From Beaufortia kweichowensis (taxonomy: Eukaryota; Chordata; Actinopteri; Cypriniformes; Gastromyzontidae): a DNA stretch of 64,000 nucleotides. Location: positions 13,240,992-13,304,991 of the forward strand of contig CM032804.1 in the NCBI GenBank assembly GCA_019155185.1, read 5' to 3'. Both the position numbers and the translations under genes were made by a program. Below the pieces are notes generated by a model, which was given only the letters and a program-made list of their open reading frames with translations, was not told the origin of the DNA and searched no databases. Every line of letters starts with the position of its first letter. Positions within the stretch are counted from its first letter, which is position 1. Below, piece by piece: positions 1 through 12,826 of this stretch.

Positions 1-2640
1 GGGGTCAGGCGGCTACACGGAGCTCGACATGTTGATGAACTCTAATGCATTGAAGGCACAATATTGATCGAGTTATCTACACTCTTTATGCCGTTATTTG
101 TCTAAGAATGGATTGATTCTTCGAGTGTGCGCGTAGGTGGGTGTGCGCATGTAAATGAGCGTGCGTAGGTGTGTGTTTGTGTCCGACTGATTGGTGATTG
201 CATCTGTTAAACACTGCAATCTTTTCTATTTTAGAGGCAACCAATTCAGAGCCAGGCACCTTCACACTTGTGTAATCACCCTCCACCAAATTGCAAACAC
301 ACAGCGTGCGTACGTACTCCCGCACGCGAATTTTGGGCTGACACACGAGTCGGTGATCCCACATCCCAGAACGGGACTTCTGTCAGCCTGCCGTGTCTCT
401 GACTGGGACAGGAAACCCAGTTGTGGAACTAATTAGCTTTGCTTAACTGAGGATGGATATGGATTGCTCCTGACAGCTGTCTGCTCCCATTCATTTGTGG
501 AAGAGACACATTTATTTGGAGACGCTTGTTGTCTTTTGCGCTTAGGCCTCATGCGTGTAGTATCTGTTTTAGCGGGGAAGGCCCAACATATCGAGGGTCT
601 CCGGAGGAACGTGACGCACGGGGTCACCCGACAAGGTCGGAGCGTGATGCAGCTGATGAACTGGCTGGACCTGTGTTCTGATTCTCGGCATGCGTGCACC
701 TGCGTGTGCGTGTTAGCGTGTGTCTCTGCACCTGTGCATCAATGCAGCGGTGCGTATACCCACACGCCATGTGTTCTTCGATTCCTCTTTCTCTGCACTT
801 AAACGTCCTTGTGTATAAATAGCAATCAACCTGACCCTCATGCACCCACATATTGAGCCTTTTTCAGGGCATTAAGCTTTTGTGCTGAATCCCTCACAGA
901 CAGGGGAGGGGAAGCGGAGGCAGATTCCAGCTGCAGCAAGGCTTGATGGGATTTATGACCCATCCTGAGCTTTTCCCTCTACTGGCGCCTTTCCCATTGG
1001 CTAGAATTAACAAGCAAGCGAAAGAGAAAAACAAACAAACAAACAAATTACAGGGGAACAAACAGAGGGAGTAATAAGCATGTCGGGACATGCAAAGCCT
1101 GCGTTATGTGCTCGGGGAGAGGGGCGGTGGAGGTCAGACCGAACTATTCTCTAACCTTTTTTGTGTTTCTGCATCCTTTGACATGTTGATTGCCAGCCAG
1201 AGATACACAATCCCCTGAAGGGACTTTTAAAAGGGTTTAGTTATTTTGGGGCAGTTAGACCTTTGAAACAGAAGTATGATTTTTTTTTCTTTTTTATTCA
1301 ATATCTTTTGACAGCTGTAAACGTTTTTGTACAGTTAAAAGTGATCATTTATATTATTCTTTGTAATTAATTCCAGTGACTTTTTTAAGAAGATAATATG
1401 TTTACATTTGTGTGATTGACATTAGCAGAACATACTGTATCTACAGTACCTATATATCATATTATCATATACTATATTAAACTAAATGCAACCCATAAAC
1501 CAATGTTACTGTATGCAATGTATACAACTCTAACTGATAATATTATATCGGGATATGCAGAAATTTGACATGATTAATAAATGCTGTAAAAATATTGTTC
1601 ATTATTTGTTCATGCTAAAGGTGTTACACTTGCGAAAGAAAACATTGAATATTTTAAGCTAGATTTGTTATTAATGTTCTTGCATCGATGTTATCAATCA
1701 TGTATTCATGACAACAAACTGAACTGAGTTCGGATATGGTGGTACGGTAATAATTTTAGATCTTATTGGTTCTTGCATATATTATGACGAAACATTCATA
1801 TGATAACTAGTAATGAGACACAGAACGACCAATAAGAATCAAAGTTATCGACATGATGCCATATTTGAACTTAACATGTGATTTCTATAGATGTAATGTT
1901 TTGCTGTCAAATATTTTTTACTTAAAAGTGAATCATGATATCCAGTATAGTTTGAGTTTAGAAGTACACATTTCGGGTTTAATGTAGATAAAGGGGTTGT
2001 TGAGTTGATATGACTGTATGGGTATATGAGACAAAAAAGGTCAAGAAAAACGGCTGCATCCTCTACTGTTTAATACTCTCTATCACTCTCTTTTCGGGCT
2101 GTATCCCTTCATCCGGGGGTTCACGTGGGAAGCAGTGGACAGATGGGTGGATGATGGATCTGACGTGATAGACAGGGGCCTGATGGATGGGCGCTGAGCT
2201 GATACAGGATTAATGGGTATCCGAGGCCACGGCCGCCCAGCGGAGGGCTCGCTGATAGATAGATACAACTGACGAGCAGATAAACAAGAGAGCACTAATC
2301 CACGCCCCCCTTGATGGACAGAAAATCAAAGGCAAGGGAGGGAGTGGCGATGCAGAGGTGGGCCTTTGCGGGCCGCAGAGATAACAGGCAGTAGAAAGAG
2401 CCGAGAGGTGGGGATGTGTTGGAGGAGAAGAGAGAGAGTTTGTGGTTGTATGGAGACCAGAGCATGAGCGGCAAATATTGTCTGATGATAACCATTTGCA
2501 ACAGGGTCTTCCTCAAGGGGGCGGTTACTGTGGCGCCCTGTGTATTTTCAACACATTACCCAGTATCAAGCATTAAAATGTGACTTTTTTTATTAATACC
2601 ATGTATTAATTTTATTACACCAGCTTTTTGTAAGTAAGTA
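1..2640. other. Non-coding stretch, no gene seen
   Basis: Positions 100-800 are rich in short TG/CA runs and produce several spurious overlapping frames. From 1250 to 2050 the DNA is AT-rich. At 2080-2520 it turns purine-rich without any domain-like translation. Nothing recognisable beyond that. The region is probably upstream of adgrl1 or inside its 5'UTR intron. Confidence 0.6.
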
Positions 2641-2653
2641 AGCCATTTGTTCT

Positions 2654-2775
2654 TGTAGCTGAAATGATAGAGCACTGCATTAGCGGCACAAAAGTCATGG
2701 GTTTCCTTTTCAGGCAACACACATATTGATAAACTGTATATCGTGAATGTACTATAAGTCGTTTAGCATCTGTGG
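2654..2775 (+). repeat. Decayed tRNA-derived SINE
   Basis: The head (TGTAGCTGAAATGATAGAGC) resembles a tRNA A-box region and GTCATGGGTTT follows where a B box is expected. The end, AAGTCGTTTAGCATCTG, looks like a deleted form of the CGCTTTGGATAAAAGCGTCTG tail seen in the better copies at 38.3 and 45.7 kb. Confidence 0.5.
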
Positions 2776-2965
2776 AAAAAAATGTTAAATATTTGTAGTT
2801 TGACTCATTTTTTGACAGTTGTGGTGCTTTCCAAACATTGTTTTGTGTTGTTTGGGCTGTATCGGGCTGGTCACTGATGCCGAGAGATTTCGGCAGGACC
2901 ATCTGTTTACTTGTCTAATGGCAGAAAGGGGAGTGTTCGGGAAAACCTTCGAAAACAGTTATTTA

Positions 2966-3010
2966 TTTGGTAAAACTACAAGCGCAGAAATGACACACTT
3001 CACCTTTAAA
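2966..3010 (+). repeat. End fragment of a dispersed element
   Basis: About 45 bases including GCAGAAATGACACACTTCAC and CTTTAAA match the segment at 55638-55682 with few differences. The two copies lie far apart in unrelated contexts, so this is an interspersed repeat end. Family not identified. Confidence 0.55.
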
Positions 3011-5300
3011 TCTAATGCTTTTAAGCACTTGTATCTGAAATACAAATGAAACTCTGCTCCTCTTTGTAGCACTTTGTAGCAAATCTACTAAATATGTTAG
3101 CTATAGTACTACAGTTTATACATTGGCCTGCATTAAGAAAGGGCTGTGATGAGTATTGAATTCATGCTTACTGAATATAATATATATGAATGTATAAAAT
3201 TACGAAAAATATATAAAGTATAAAAAGTAACGAATGAGCCTACTAATGTTAATTGAGTACTAGTTCTCAGATATTGTGTATTATTAAGTAATTTAAACAA
3301 CATTTTAAGTGCTGTAATGGTACTTTTACTGCAATGTTTATTCCTTGATTACTGTTACTTGCGAGGTGGTTTGTCCTCGCCCTCAGTGACAGCAAACTTG
3401 CGATCTTGACACATGGTGCAAATTGCTCAGAAGTCTTCCTCTTCTATCTTACAAATCGTTTAATCTGAAGGTATATTAAAGATATTTTCGTAGACAAAAA
3501 TATAATTGTGCCAACACAATAATTAAAAAAGATTATATTGTTCATTTGAGGGAAAGCGTGACTACACTGAAGATGATAAAATGGTTTTGAATTTATTTGG
3601 AATTATTTCGATTTTTTTTTTCCCTCATAGTTACATTTGTGTTGTTCTATTATTCCGTATAATTTTGATAAGTTAATATTATTATAAAATGAATGAAAAA
3701 TAAATTAGAATGAGTAGGTGACACTGAACAGTGTTTATTATTTTATTTTTATATTATTAGTTTACATCCTATTAAATAATATTACTGTATTTGTATAATA
3801 AAACAATACAAATACAATAATATACATTATGATATTTATGTTAAAAATAATAATATAAATAATAATGATAATGATATGCTTATTGCTGTTTTTATGACTT
3901 ATATATAGCCATATGTTCTGTTGCAAAAACAACTTTGGCAAGAAACATATAAATCACCAATATTTGATTAGTTTGTATGTGAGCTTATTGAAAGACTCTT
4001 ATAAAGGACAGTCACTAGTCAAGGTCATTCTTGTAGTGTTGTCAGCCAATCAGCATTGACATGACAATCAATATTGTTTTCCTGTTTTCAGAATGATTAG
4101 TCACATGACATTAACTGGTCATTTGATTGGCTCATAATGGCAGCACGTAGGTTGTGTATTGTTTTGGGATCATACAAAAATGAGTCATCTACCTGCCAGC
4201 TTTCTACAGGTGTTATAGATTTTCTTAGTGTGAGCAGAGAAGATTTTTTTTTTAGAGTAGGTCAGTGGCTGAAGCACAGGAGAGGCCGCAGGGAATGACA
4301 AGTCCAATCGGTATTGGACATGCATGTCGGCTGCAGGATAGAAGGTGGAGGAGATGCGAGAGGGTTAAAGGCAACAGGAAGTTGTCTCAAGAATGATATT
4401 GAGCGATAAGCTTTCTCTTACTTCCAGGTTGCAGGGGAGCCCAGGGGTTCCGCAATCGATCTCTGTTTGCTTAGAACCCGCTACCGTGTCACTCGACACA
4501 CACACACACACACCCACAGGAGCAGCCAACAAGCTTTTAGACTTTATTTATCTGGCCTCTGATTTTGTTTAAATGAATGACAACATAATTAACACTTAAA
4601 GGTCCTTTTAAATCTTTTATTGGGCTGGAGAGAGGCGCACACACAGGGCATCGGTGTGGAGTTACGGTGCAGCGGCGAGGCAGTAAGGTGAATGATTGCG
4701 TCGATTAATGCGACGACGGGAGAGAGAATGGCCGTTATAAAGAGCACGGGCGAGCGAGGGAAGGACAAAGGAGAGAAATGAGCGAGCAAGGAGGCAAAAA
4801 GGAGAGCAAGCGGGCGAGTAATGGAGGTTAGTGATGGGAGTGTTGACAGGGAGTGTCAGCCCTAACCACAATGACCCGGCAACGGCCGCTGCATGCGAAA
4901 TTGGGTGAATTTGAGTGTGAGGCCGAACGTGAAGCGCATGTGAAATGGGACATGAATTCGAAGTGAGATGTGAAGGGAATGGAAATGAGGAGACCAGAAG
5001 AGCACAGATGATTTTCAGCCTGTCTTTTTTGTCCTCTTCGACGACGTCTGCTTCGCAGGCGCTTGGAGAGAGGACGGGTGATGATGTACACATCAAAAGC
5101 ACAGCTTAATTGAATTAGACTTTGATTGCTTTAAATCAAATCTTATGGCAGCGTGGCGCCGTGGTGGTGCTACGTTATCCCGGTCTCCAGCTTAAAGGAC
5201 AGTTGAGTGAATCTCATGAGCAACATGTCCAGGTCATGTTTCAGGCTAAAATCAACATTTATTTTTGGAATCATTAAGGTTATTTTTTTATTAATTTGCC
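3011..5300. other. AT-rich non-coding stretch
   Basis: Positions 3050-4000 are strongly AT-rich with no element found. 4000-4260 holds ordinary unique sequence with two short CCAATCA-like strings. A small (CA)n lies at about 4497-4512. 4600-5100 is purine-rich and gives overlapping minus-strand frames that are compositional artefacts. Confidence 0.6.
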
Positions 5301-5323
5301 ACAGTGCAGCATAAAAATTGCAA

Positions 5324-5519
5324 ATAAAATAGCAGTATAAAAAATACTACAATGAAAAAAATTATATTTTATACTATATAATAATGGAAATTTGCAAAAC
5401 TTCTTAAGTTTTGCAAACTTCCATTATTATATAGTTTGTCATGATTAGATTAGAATTCAACTATATGTATACAAAATATAATTTTTTTCATTGTAGTATT
5501 TTTTATACTGCTATTTTAT
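5324..5519. mobile_element. Foldback MITE-like element with nested hairpins
   Basis: Outer arms 5324-5370 and 5473-5519 are near-perfect reverse complements (AGCAGTATAAAAAATACTAC against GTAGTATTTTTTATACTGCT). Inside them a second pair, 5374-5402 and 5406-5435, forms another hairpin around TGGAAATTTGCAAAACTT. The segment TTGTCATGATTAGATTA between inner and outer right arms recurs near 24824 and, reversed, near 29315. This suggests a dispersed foldback element. Confidence 0.7.
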
Positions 5520-5584
5520 GTTTTTATGTTATTATGTATAAATATTTTTAAAAATACCTAAAATTCCAAAATTAAAAAGATAAT

Positions 5585-5587
<3 letters not shown>

Positions 5588-5623
<36 letters not shown>
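5588..5623. repeat. (AT)n microsatellite
   Basis: About 17 uninterrupted TA dinucleotides. Together with the foldback element just upstream it makes 5.3-5.6 kb very AT-rich. Confidence 0.95.
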
Positions 5624-5625
<2 letters not shown>

Positions 5626-6640
5626 GAAAAAATGTGTACTTGTTTTTACCAGTATCAGTTTTAACCAGTTCTTAACTGGTTTCATGCGAATAACAATTTT
5701 TATGAACAAAAATATATACCAAAAAGAAAAAATGGAACTCCTGGGTTAAAATTAAGCTCTAACCTAAACTCTATTAAATGATAATCCAAATAATAATATT
5801 TTAAGAAAAATGCTTGGCGCGCTGTAAGTGGGAACCATTTTGTAACAGATGAGAGTAATTTATTCTCACTGGGGAAAAGATTCGGTCTCTGCCAGTCCTC
5901 TATTAGAGAGGAGCTGTTACTATAGAGGGGAAAGACAATTTATTCTGTTCCCTACAGTCCAGCCCTCATGGGGATGTGGACGACTGCCTTGCCCCCCGAC
6001 GTCCACTGAGTATGGACGACTTGGACAACCTCTATGGCCTGTCCTGGTGCTTGTGCTACACTGTAAAACTACCTCCATCATCATTTTCTCTCGGCTACTG
6101 ACATAATGGTCAAGTATGAACAGTGTTTGCCACAGTATAAAGAGAGATTTGACGCAAGGTCACTTACAAAGCTCACGCTTTATGGATTTCCCTGTTGTCT
6201 TTCTCTCTAGAGATGGGCATTGTAAGGTTTCTGACTCTTTTATTGATTTTTTTCGCTAATGATTTAATTTGTGAAAGCACCAGATAATTGATCCTATATA
6301 TTTGCTTTATGTTCCATGGTAGCCTGGGTGTCAGCGGAGCATCTCAGGTTGTGTTTAAACTGGGTATCACGACACTGGTAGGCCTCAGTGCTTCTGTAAT
6401 TATTGCATAGCTGCACCATCTACTCCAACGAACAGCAGAAAATATTTAAATATATCCTTGTACGTTATTTGTAGCTACTTTCTCATGTTGTCCTCCCAGG
6501 TGCTAATAGTGATCCTTGAAGGTTGCAATACGTTTACACAATGCGACCACTGCAGCATAGAGATAGATATGTTATCTATGCCGGCTAATTACTGCAAACT
6601 GACAGCTTGAATGTGTAAGAAAAGTTTACTCGCCAGTTAA
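5624..6640. other. Non-coding stretch, no gene seen
   Basis: Unique-looking moderate-GC DNA. A short frame near 5849-6106 has no recognisable domain or splice context. No repeat was identified. Confidence 0.5.
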
Positions 6641-6853
6641 AGAGCCGTTTACACAATAACGTTTTCAACCTAAACTTTTTTGGCAGTTCGTTTACGTGAT
6701 AATGGCATTTTAATTGTAAACTTTGGAAAACAAGTTTTTGAAACTGTCAGCATTATCATCTGTGTAAACGGCGAAACGCAATTCTTTGAAGACAGTGACT
6801 TCATCCGCATGCGTAATGCGTGTTCAGTCTATAGGCTTGCACGAGTGTACTCC
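6641..6853 (+). repeat. Fragment of a fish DNA-transposon repeat (GCCGTTTACAC family)
   Basis: The segment starts GAGCCGTTTACACAATAACG and later has TGTGTAAACGGCGAAACGCA and GTGTTCAGTCTATAGGC. This pattern resembles a repeat I recall as common in cyprinid genomes, with GTTTACAC and GTGTAAACGGCG as inward-facing pieces. Its short frame is not a gene. Confidence 0.5.
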
Positions 6854-6916
6854 AAAAAACAATAACGACTGACAGGACTGTGAGCTTGTGCTACTTAACC
6901 AATGCAATCTAAAGGA

Positions 6917-7082
6917 AATTCGTACATATTTTACGAGTTGTCTAATTCGTACAAATTGGTACGATCTCATTCGTATGTTTTAATATGATTTGTCTTCTCC
7001 CCAGTGACGTTAGGGGCGGGGTTTGGGGGGCCTTTATCGTTGCCTTTTTCCTACTAATCATACGTTTTTGTACTAGAAAATG
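6917..7082 (+). repeat. TCGTAC-type repeat fragment
   Basis: Repeated ATTCGTAC/TCGTATG strings precede a GGGGCGGGGTTTGGGGGGCC block, and ATACGTTTTTGTAC follows. This layout is typical of a dispersed fish element. Class not determined. Confidence 0.5.
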
Positions 7083-7419
7083 TATCTTTTAAATTCACAT
7101 GCCATATGAATGACATTAATTGAAACATTTCTTTAAATGAACTTTAAGTTCAGTATAATGAAGCAACAGTATACACTACAAAAAATGTTTTTATGTCGGA
7201 TATGATCAAAAGTAAGTTGTTTTAAACCTGCTCATGAGAGGACTGAAGTTGTGGATTGAATTTCACGCTATTTGTTTTTGCTTACAAGAAGCAAGAAATG
7301 CACAATAGTAACATTCTTTCAGTATGACACTGTAGATTCAGCTGTGCAAGAAACACTGTATTTTAGCAATGTGTGCCACACTTAGCATAAAACAGTGCAG
7401 ATGTTCAAGCAAGAACATC

Positions 7420-7822
7420 CAAAAATGAAAATTCTTATGCTACTTACTCACCCATGTCATTACAAATTACCATCTGTTTGCTGTGCAACACACAAAAAAA
7501 TGTTTCTAAAGAATGTTCACGCAAGTCAATGGTGACCAGAGGCATTTATGAAACCATGAAAACATCTGAAAACAAGGCTATGTGAGTCTTTTGAAGTCAC
7601 ACAATAGCTTTTAAAAGAAACAGTGTTACAGTTAATCTCGCCTTGAAAATCTTTCCTGGCACCCGTGGTCACCTTTTACCTCCATTGTGTGGAAGAGCAG
7701 CTATAATATTAATAACAGTCTGCCATGAATATTTTCTTTGATATGTCCTTTTGCGTTCCACAAAAAATGAAAGTCATACAGGTTTTGAAAGACACAAGAG
7801 TAAGTAAATGCTGACAATTTTT
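7420..7822. mobile_element. Non-autonomous DNA element, GTTCACCCAAAAATGAAAATTC type
   Basis: The left end reads CCAAAAATGAAAATTCTTAT and then CTTACTCACCC. The right end reads CACAAGAGTAAGTAAATGCT and then GACAATTTTT, an approximate reverse complement of the left. Between them are TTCCACAAAAAATGAAAGTC and ATACAGG, typical of a very common fish repeat. Partial relatives lie at 18.3-18.6, 26.7, 32.4 and 62.3 kb. Confidence 0.6.
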
Positions 7823-7909
7823 CCTGCTCCTGTAACCCAATCGAATAATTTGGTTCCTGTATGTTTTGTGGTTGTGAATAAGAAGCGCTTCTTTCCTCAG
7901 TCTCATCTC

Positions 7910-8130
7910 ATTTGTTCTCTCTACAGCTCTCGCTAAAGCGTGTTCCTCTGACCCTGAGGCTCCTTCTGCCCTCCCGAGCTCCGTGCTCCATTATTTACAT
8001 GCTATCCTGTTTCTCCATTGATTCCCGCAATGTAACAATTGAGACAGATTTGCCCGACTGTCACAATAGCAGTGGGAATCAGCAGAGTTTGTAAATGGGA
8101 TTAGGCTTAAATGGAATTTAATTTTCACCG
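7910..8130. promoter_or_regulatory. Possible conserved non-coding element
   Basis: A block of unique, balanced-composition sequence without simple repeats, between a repeat and AT-rich DNA. It contains ATTATTTACATG, TAACAATTGAGAC and GGGATTAGG, which resemble homeodomain, SOX and OTX-type sites. No conservation data are available, so this is a guess from texture only. Confidence 0.25.
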
Positions 8131-8958
8131 TCGCTGTCTCCAAAGCCTGTCTGCCACCCAGACACCATGACGCTTACGCGCTGCAACTCGTGCATGTGTG
8201 TCTGCGCGTGTGTATGCGGTGCCGGCGTGTGTCTGATTAGTAATTTCTACAGGGACCGTAATTCTGATTGCTTTGGTTTCCCATTGTTTTGTTTTTTTAC
8301 TGTGGTTTATCTGGCAAGGCCCCTGTAATGTGATGCAGGTGTGTGGCTCCTTCATTTGCCCCCTGCTTTATTCACTCAGCTCGCATTGTGCCGCATTCTG
8401 ATTGGTCACTTTCTCGTGGTACTTTTTCCAGGTCATTATCTAACACTGCTGCCTGCCAGATTCAGAGCTCCATAACGGTGAATCACGTATTGTTTAATAG
8501 TAAATGCATGCTGTAATTTACAATGAAACATTTTAAACAACTGCATCCTGTTCACCAACCACACACAAACTAGTTTAGCCAGATATTGTCAGTGCTGGTG
8601 TAGCGATACGATCTGGATTTAGATTAAGTCATGGTAATTCTTTTAGTTACTGTGTAAAGTAGGCCTGTATTTCACAGAAGTCGATGCTATTTGCCTGGGA
8701 AGATTAGTACTGTATATCCAAATGTGAATTATTGACAAGCTGGCTTTTGACATTTTAAATAGCCAAACCTGTTGCCTAAAAATTGTTGCTGCATTAATTT
8801 TTATTTTTGTTCATTAAGTATTTACTGTATATCAAATCAGCTGTAGAGGTTTTAAATGACTATTTTACAAATGTATCTCTAGTCAAGATTTATGAGAGAT
8901 AAATTAATGTAAAAACATATAATGAAAAATCTATATTACATATATAATTTGATTACAC

Positions 8959-9348
8959 CAGGGCTGGGCGGTATAACCTAAAATTTGATACATAAATATA
9001 TAAACATATTTTCCAAATTTTTACGATACTACATTTTGATAGCTTTGATTTTACTATATAACATAAAAAGGTGATGTTCTTTTTCCCTAGTAAAGAGCAT
9101 GATTTGGATTGAACCTTGAAAATGCAAGACACAAAATACTACTAACAGTATTTTAAAACTAGTATTGCAAATTGGACATTATTTTTTGGGAACTAATACA
9201 TCATTCACTTCTGTAAAGAGGTGGTAAAATCTTTGTCACATGAAACTTAATTTTCAACAGCATTTGATATTTACAATATTATATAATTTTATATCTTGAG
9301 CACAATTATCTCGATATTATCTAATATTTGATATACCGCCCAGCCCTA
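8959..9348. mobile_element. hAT-type MITE, GGGCTGGGCGGTATA ends
   Basis: The terminal inverted repeats are CAGGGCTGGGCGGTATA at 8959 and TATACCGCCCAGCCCTA ending at 9348. The 390-base interior is AT-rich with no frame. Flanking octamers GATTACAC and GATCATTC agree at 5 of 8 positions, compatible with a decayed 8-bp target duplication as in hAT elements. The ends closely resemble the element at 48127-48988. Confidence 0.8.
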
Positions 9349-9349
9349 G

Positions 9350-10080
9350 ATCATTCCATTTCCATTTACACTATACATTAGCAGTAAAATATGCCTCTTT
9401 ACAATAACCCAATTGATTATTGACTCCAAAATTAAAGGCATTTGCACCACATGCACTATTTTGGGCTGTTTCTATGCCATCACCTTGAAAATAAACTGCT
9501 TCTCAGTGAGTTCCTCCCTGGAGTCGTGACTACGGAGAAGTTTACCCACCTGTACCAAAGATGTGCAAAAGCAGCCATCCAGAATGGATCAATGGCTAAA
9601 CTTTGAGCTGGGCTGCTGGCATGGCAGTCAGATGAAATGGATAAGTGAATGAATGAGTAAACAGATAAGTGAATAACTGCTGTCGAAGTGTGAATCAATG
9701 CATATGGATTCAGTTCCTGGGTCCTGCTGTGCTGCAGACAAAATGATTTTGAAGCTGGGGTGCTTTTCAGAGACGGGTCGAGCTGTATAGATCCTCTCTG
9801 AGCGCACAGACAGCATGTGTGTGATAGCGTGTAACTAAATGATCCGGACACGTATAAAGTTGGCGAACTGCTGCCGTGCATTTCCAGCTTTCGTGGCCGG
9901 CATCCATCTGCATTGTGAACGCTGCGGGCCGCGTTTATGCCTCTTTATTCTTTACTGTTTCCCCAAATGTGATCAATACTTGAATTAATGTGCAGGGGAC
10001 GAGACAAAGCATGTGGCACTGGCCTTGGCAGCCAGTAAAACCCCCTCCCTTTCCTCCAGAGCTAGTGCAAGTGCATCAGA
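9350..10080. other. Non-coding stretch, no gene seen
   Basis: Mixed composition. The minus-strand frames over 9480-9881 have no recognisable domain. 9600-9670 has short tandem GAATGA-like words. Nothing else seen. Confidence 0.5.
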
Positions 10081-10084
10081 GTAC

Positions 10085-10260
10085 ACACAGAGACCAGGAA
10101 ATAAGAGCGTTCATTAATAATGAATACATTACCGTGCCAAATTGGAACACTTTCAGCTTTTAAAATACCTCTTTCTCTCTCTCGCTCTCTCTTTTTTTGT
10201 TTCATAACCAGCCAAATTAATTATGGTAATTATTAGTCAATAGGTAATAGTGTATGAGCT
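10085..10260. promoter_or_regulatory. Possible conserved non-coding element
   Basis: The block carries clustered TAAT cores: TTCATTAATAATGAATAC, then CCAAATTAATTATGGTAATT and ATTAGTCAATAGG, with a CT-rich run between. Dense palindromic TAAT sites in otherwise unique DNA are typical of homeodomain-bound enhancers. This is inference from motif density only. Confidence 0.3.
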
Positions 10261-11990
10261 GAGGGAGGGCTGTTAGATGGAGCCAGGGGCTCTGGAGTCT
10301 GGTTTTTGATGATGAGGGGGGCGGCGGAACAGAATGGGCTGGTTCAGGTCAAGTTTTACATGCTGTAATGGCAAACACTGGCTAAAATTGCAAATCTGAC
10401 GCTGGATTAGTGGCTTTGAACCTTTGAAAGGTAGTTTTGTTAGGAGCATATAAAATAGGCAGTGAAATGGGAATTTCATATTATATTCATATTTTTTTAG
10501 TTATTTTGAAAAATAATTTCTTCTGTGTTGGCAGCTGATCACGGGCCGACGCTGCTTAGTTTTTTCCACGCCGGTCGGTCCATTAGGCCTGTTTCACGCA
10601 TCCTGTGTGTTCGGCGTGTTTGATTTCACCTCTCATATTAACTGGTTACAGCATTCACACTGCATGCGCAGGCAATGTGTACTAAAAGACGTCTATCTGA
10701 CTTGATGCAAGATGCGGACACACAAACAGCAGTTTTTTTTGTGATTCAGAGTGAATTCAGATTAAAGAATTCACACTGTAGCTCTACTTTTAAGTCATCC
10801 CATGTAAACAAAATAGTTCCACTCTAAATAACCATTTGATCATTTATAATCATAATGAATTTACTTTGTTTTGTTAAAAAGGAGCAGTTTTGCTATGCAG
10901 TAGAAACTGTTTCAGTATAAAAACACAACATAAACTTTCTGTTGAAGATACACTTGTGTGTAACAGGCCTTAATGTGATGCAACTATTAAAGCTAAGCCT
11001 CTAAATAAAACAAAGCAAACTGTAATTGTTCACATGTCGATCAGTTTTCTTTTGGCAGAAATTATGTGTACCAGGCCTTATGCCGGTAATCAAAAGTCTA
11101 CAAAGAGATAGTATTCAATAGTAAAAATGAAAGTCCCTCAGTGTCTCAGTGATGGTGATAAGGACAGGGCGTCCCACACGTGAGACTGAGAGAGAGAGAC
11201 AGCTGTAAGACGTAGAAGGCGGGTAGGTGATTTGTGTGAGTATTGTATTTCTGTAATCTCTTCAGATCACATCAGCCACAGCCAATAATGCAACACTGAG
11301 CCAAATGTCACGCTGCTCTTCTCTCATCTCGCACGTCCCTCTCCCGATCACATGATTTTTTTCTCTTTGCTGCAGTGGGGAGCGCGGCCTGCTGCAGAAG
11401 CTTCACGATCAACTAAATGCAGTTTTAAAAAGCAGCGCCGTAAAGGAAACCGGGTGCGGGTCATCGGTATGAACCGAAAGTGTGACCCGACACAACACAC
11501 ACACTCACGCACAGACGAGTTGGCATGCTACGTTGTGTTTGGCGGCAAAAAGTGAAGTCAAACCAGCGTGGCATCTGTCTCCGCTGCAGGGAAGTCCCGC
11601 CTCTCCACCCACACGTGACTCCGCCCACCCCACATCCATTCACACGGCTGCACTGAATGCCTCGGGATGCACCGGCGTAACCCTCCCCTTCATCTCTCTG
11701 TCTCTCGTGTTTCATCATATCCTGCCACCACATGTCTCAAATATTCATAGCCACAAACACGCAGGCCTTTTTATTTCTGCCTCGCCTACATTTTGTTCAT
11801 ATGTAACTCTGTCGAAATGCATTTTTCAAAGTACTGCAGTACTTTACTTCAGCATCAATGTTATTACAGCTACATTTGTGAATTCTTTAACTTTTTTTCA
11901 CGTGAATATGATAGAAGGGAATGAGCAGCATTTAGAGCATGTCTGGTGGAAGGTGAAACATACTATTAGGTCAATACACAGTCAATCACT
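10261..11990. other. Non-coding stretch, no gene seen
   Basis: 10500-11100 has features of old interspersed repeats (CAGTTTTTTTTGTGATTCAG, CAGGCCTTA twice) that could not be assigned. 11350-11730 is a CpG-containing, CA-rich stretch giving overlapping frames on both strands, with no domain or splice support. Confidence 0.45.
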
Positions 11991-11994
11991 TCTA

Positions 11995-12220
11995 TAGACC
12001 ATTTCACAAGATGTAAACAGCACTGGTCCAGAAGCACTTCCTGTCTCAGTTTTTTAACACTACACAAATGTCAAAACAAAATACAATCAACAGAACATTT
12101 ACAACTGACTTGTTTAACAAACATCTTTAAGATTTAATTTAATTTACATATGTGAAATACAAAAACTGAAACAGGAAGTGCTTCTGGACCAGTGTTGTTT
12201 ACATCTTGTGAAATGGTCTA
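11995..12220. mobile_element. MITE with about 50-bp terminal inverted repeats
   Basis: The left end, TAGACCATTTCACAAGATGT then AAACAGCACTGGTCCAGAAG and CACTTCCTGT, is matched by its reverse complement ending GAAATGGTCTA at 12220, with about one or two mismatches over 50 bases. The interior is 120 bases of AT-rich DNA without a frame. TA flanks GACC...GGTC on both sides, so a TA target duplication is possible. High arm identity suggests a fairly recent insertion. Confidence 0.85.
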
Positions 12221-12659
12221 TTCAAGCTGCAGATTCAGAACAAGCTAAGAATAGATTTTTGGAAATCTTTGAAGTCCAATTCATATAAAAGAGAAACGCG
12301 AGAGTTAAACATTACTGATATTACTATAAGAATCTGTAATATCAAATAACACTATTAACATAAAGAAAATTATCGTATTATTATAGTAATATTGCATTAT
12401 TTTAATATTTATTTATTATCATTTGACCATGTCGCTGATGATTCCCACCCCTATAGGGACTGACAAAGAGATCCAAAATAAACACTCACTAAGAGCATGA
12501 AATTAAAACTTGGTGAGTAGGTTAACCATTAACATTTCTTACAAATGTTGTGTCATGCACAGTCTGAAAATCCAAGTCATACAAACCATCAGCTGCAGGA
12601 AACATCTGTTACAGCTTGCCTTGTAATGAGTTCCATTACAAGTCTGGCTCATCTCAGAT

Positions 12660-12826
12660 GTGATGCTGTGAGTGACACAATGACCCACACTGTTTATCAA
12701 CATTATTTAGCTGTTTTATGTTGCATATATATGAAAAATAGTACAAAATAGTCGTATATATGCAACATAAAACAGCTGAATAATGTTGATTAACATTGTG
12801 GGTCATTGTGTCACTCACAGCATCAC
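12660..12826. repeat. Long perfect-type hairpin (75-bp arms, 17-bp loop)
   Basis: Arm 12660-12734 (GTGATGCTGTGAGTGACACA at its start) is the reverse complement of 12752-12826 with only a few mismatches. The loop is 17 bases. The two antiparallel short frames across it (both reading SDTMTH...NQHY) are mirror products of the palindrome, not genes. Most likely a foldback MITE. Confidence 0.85.
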
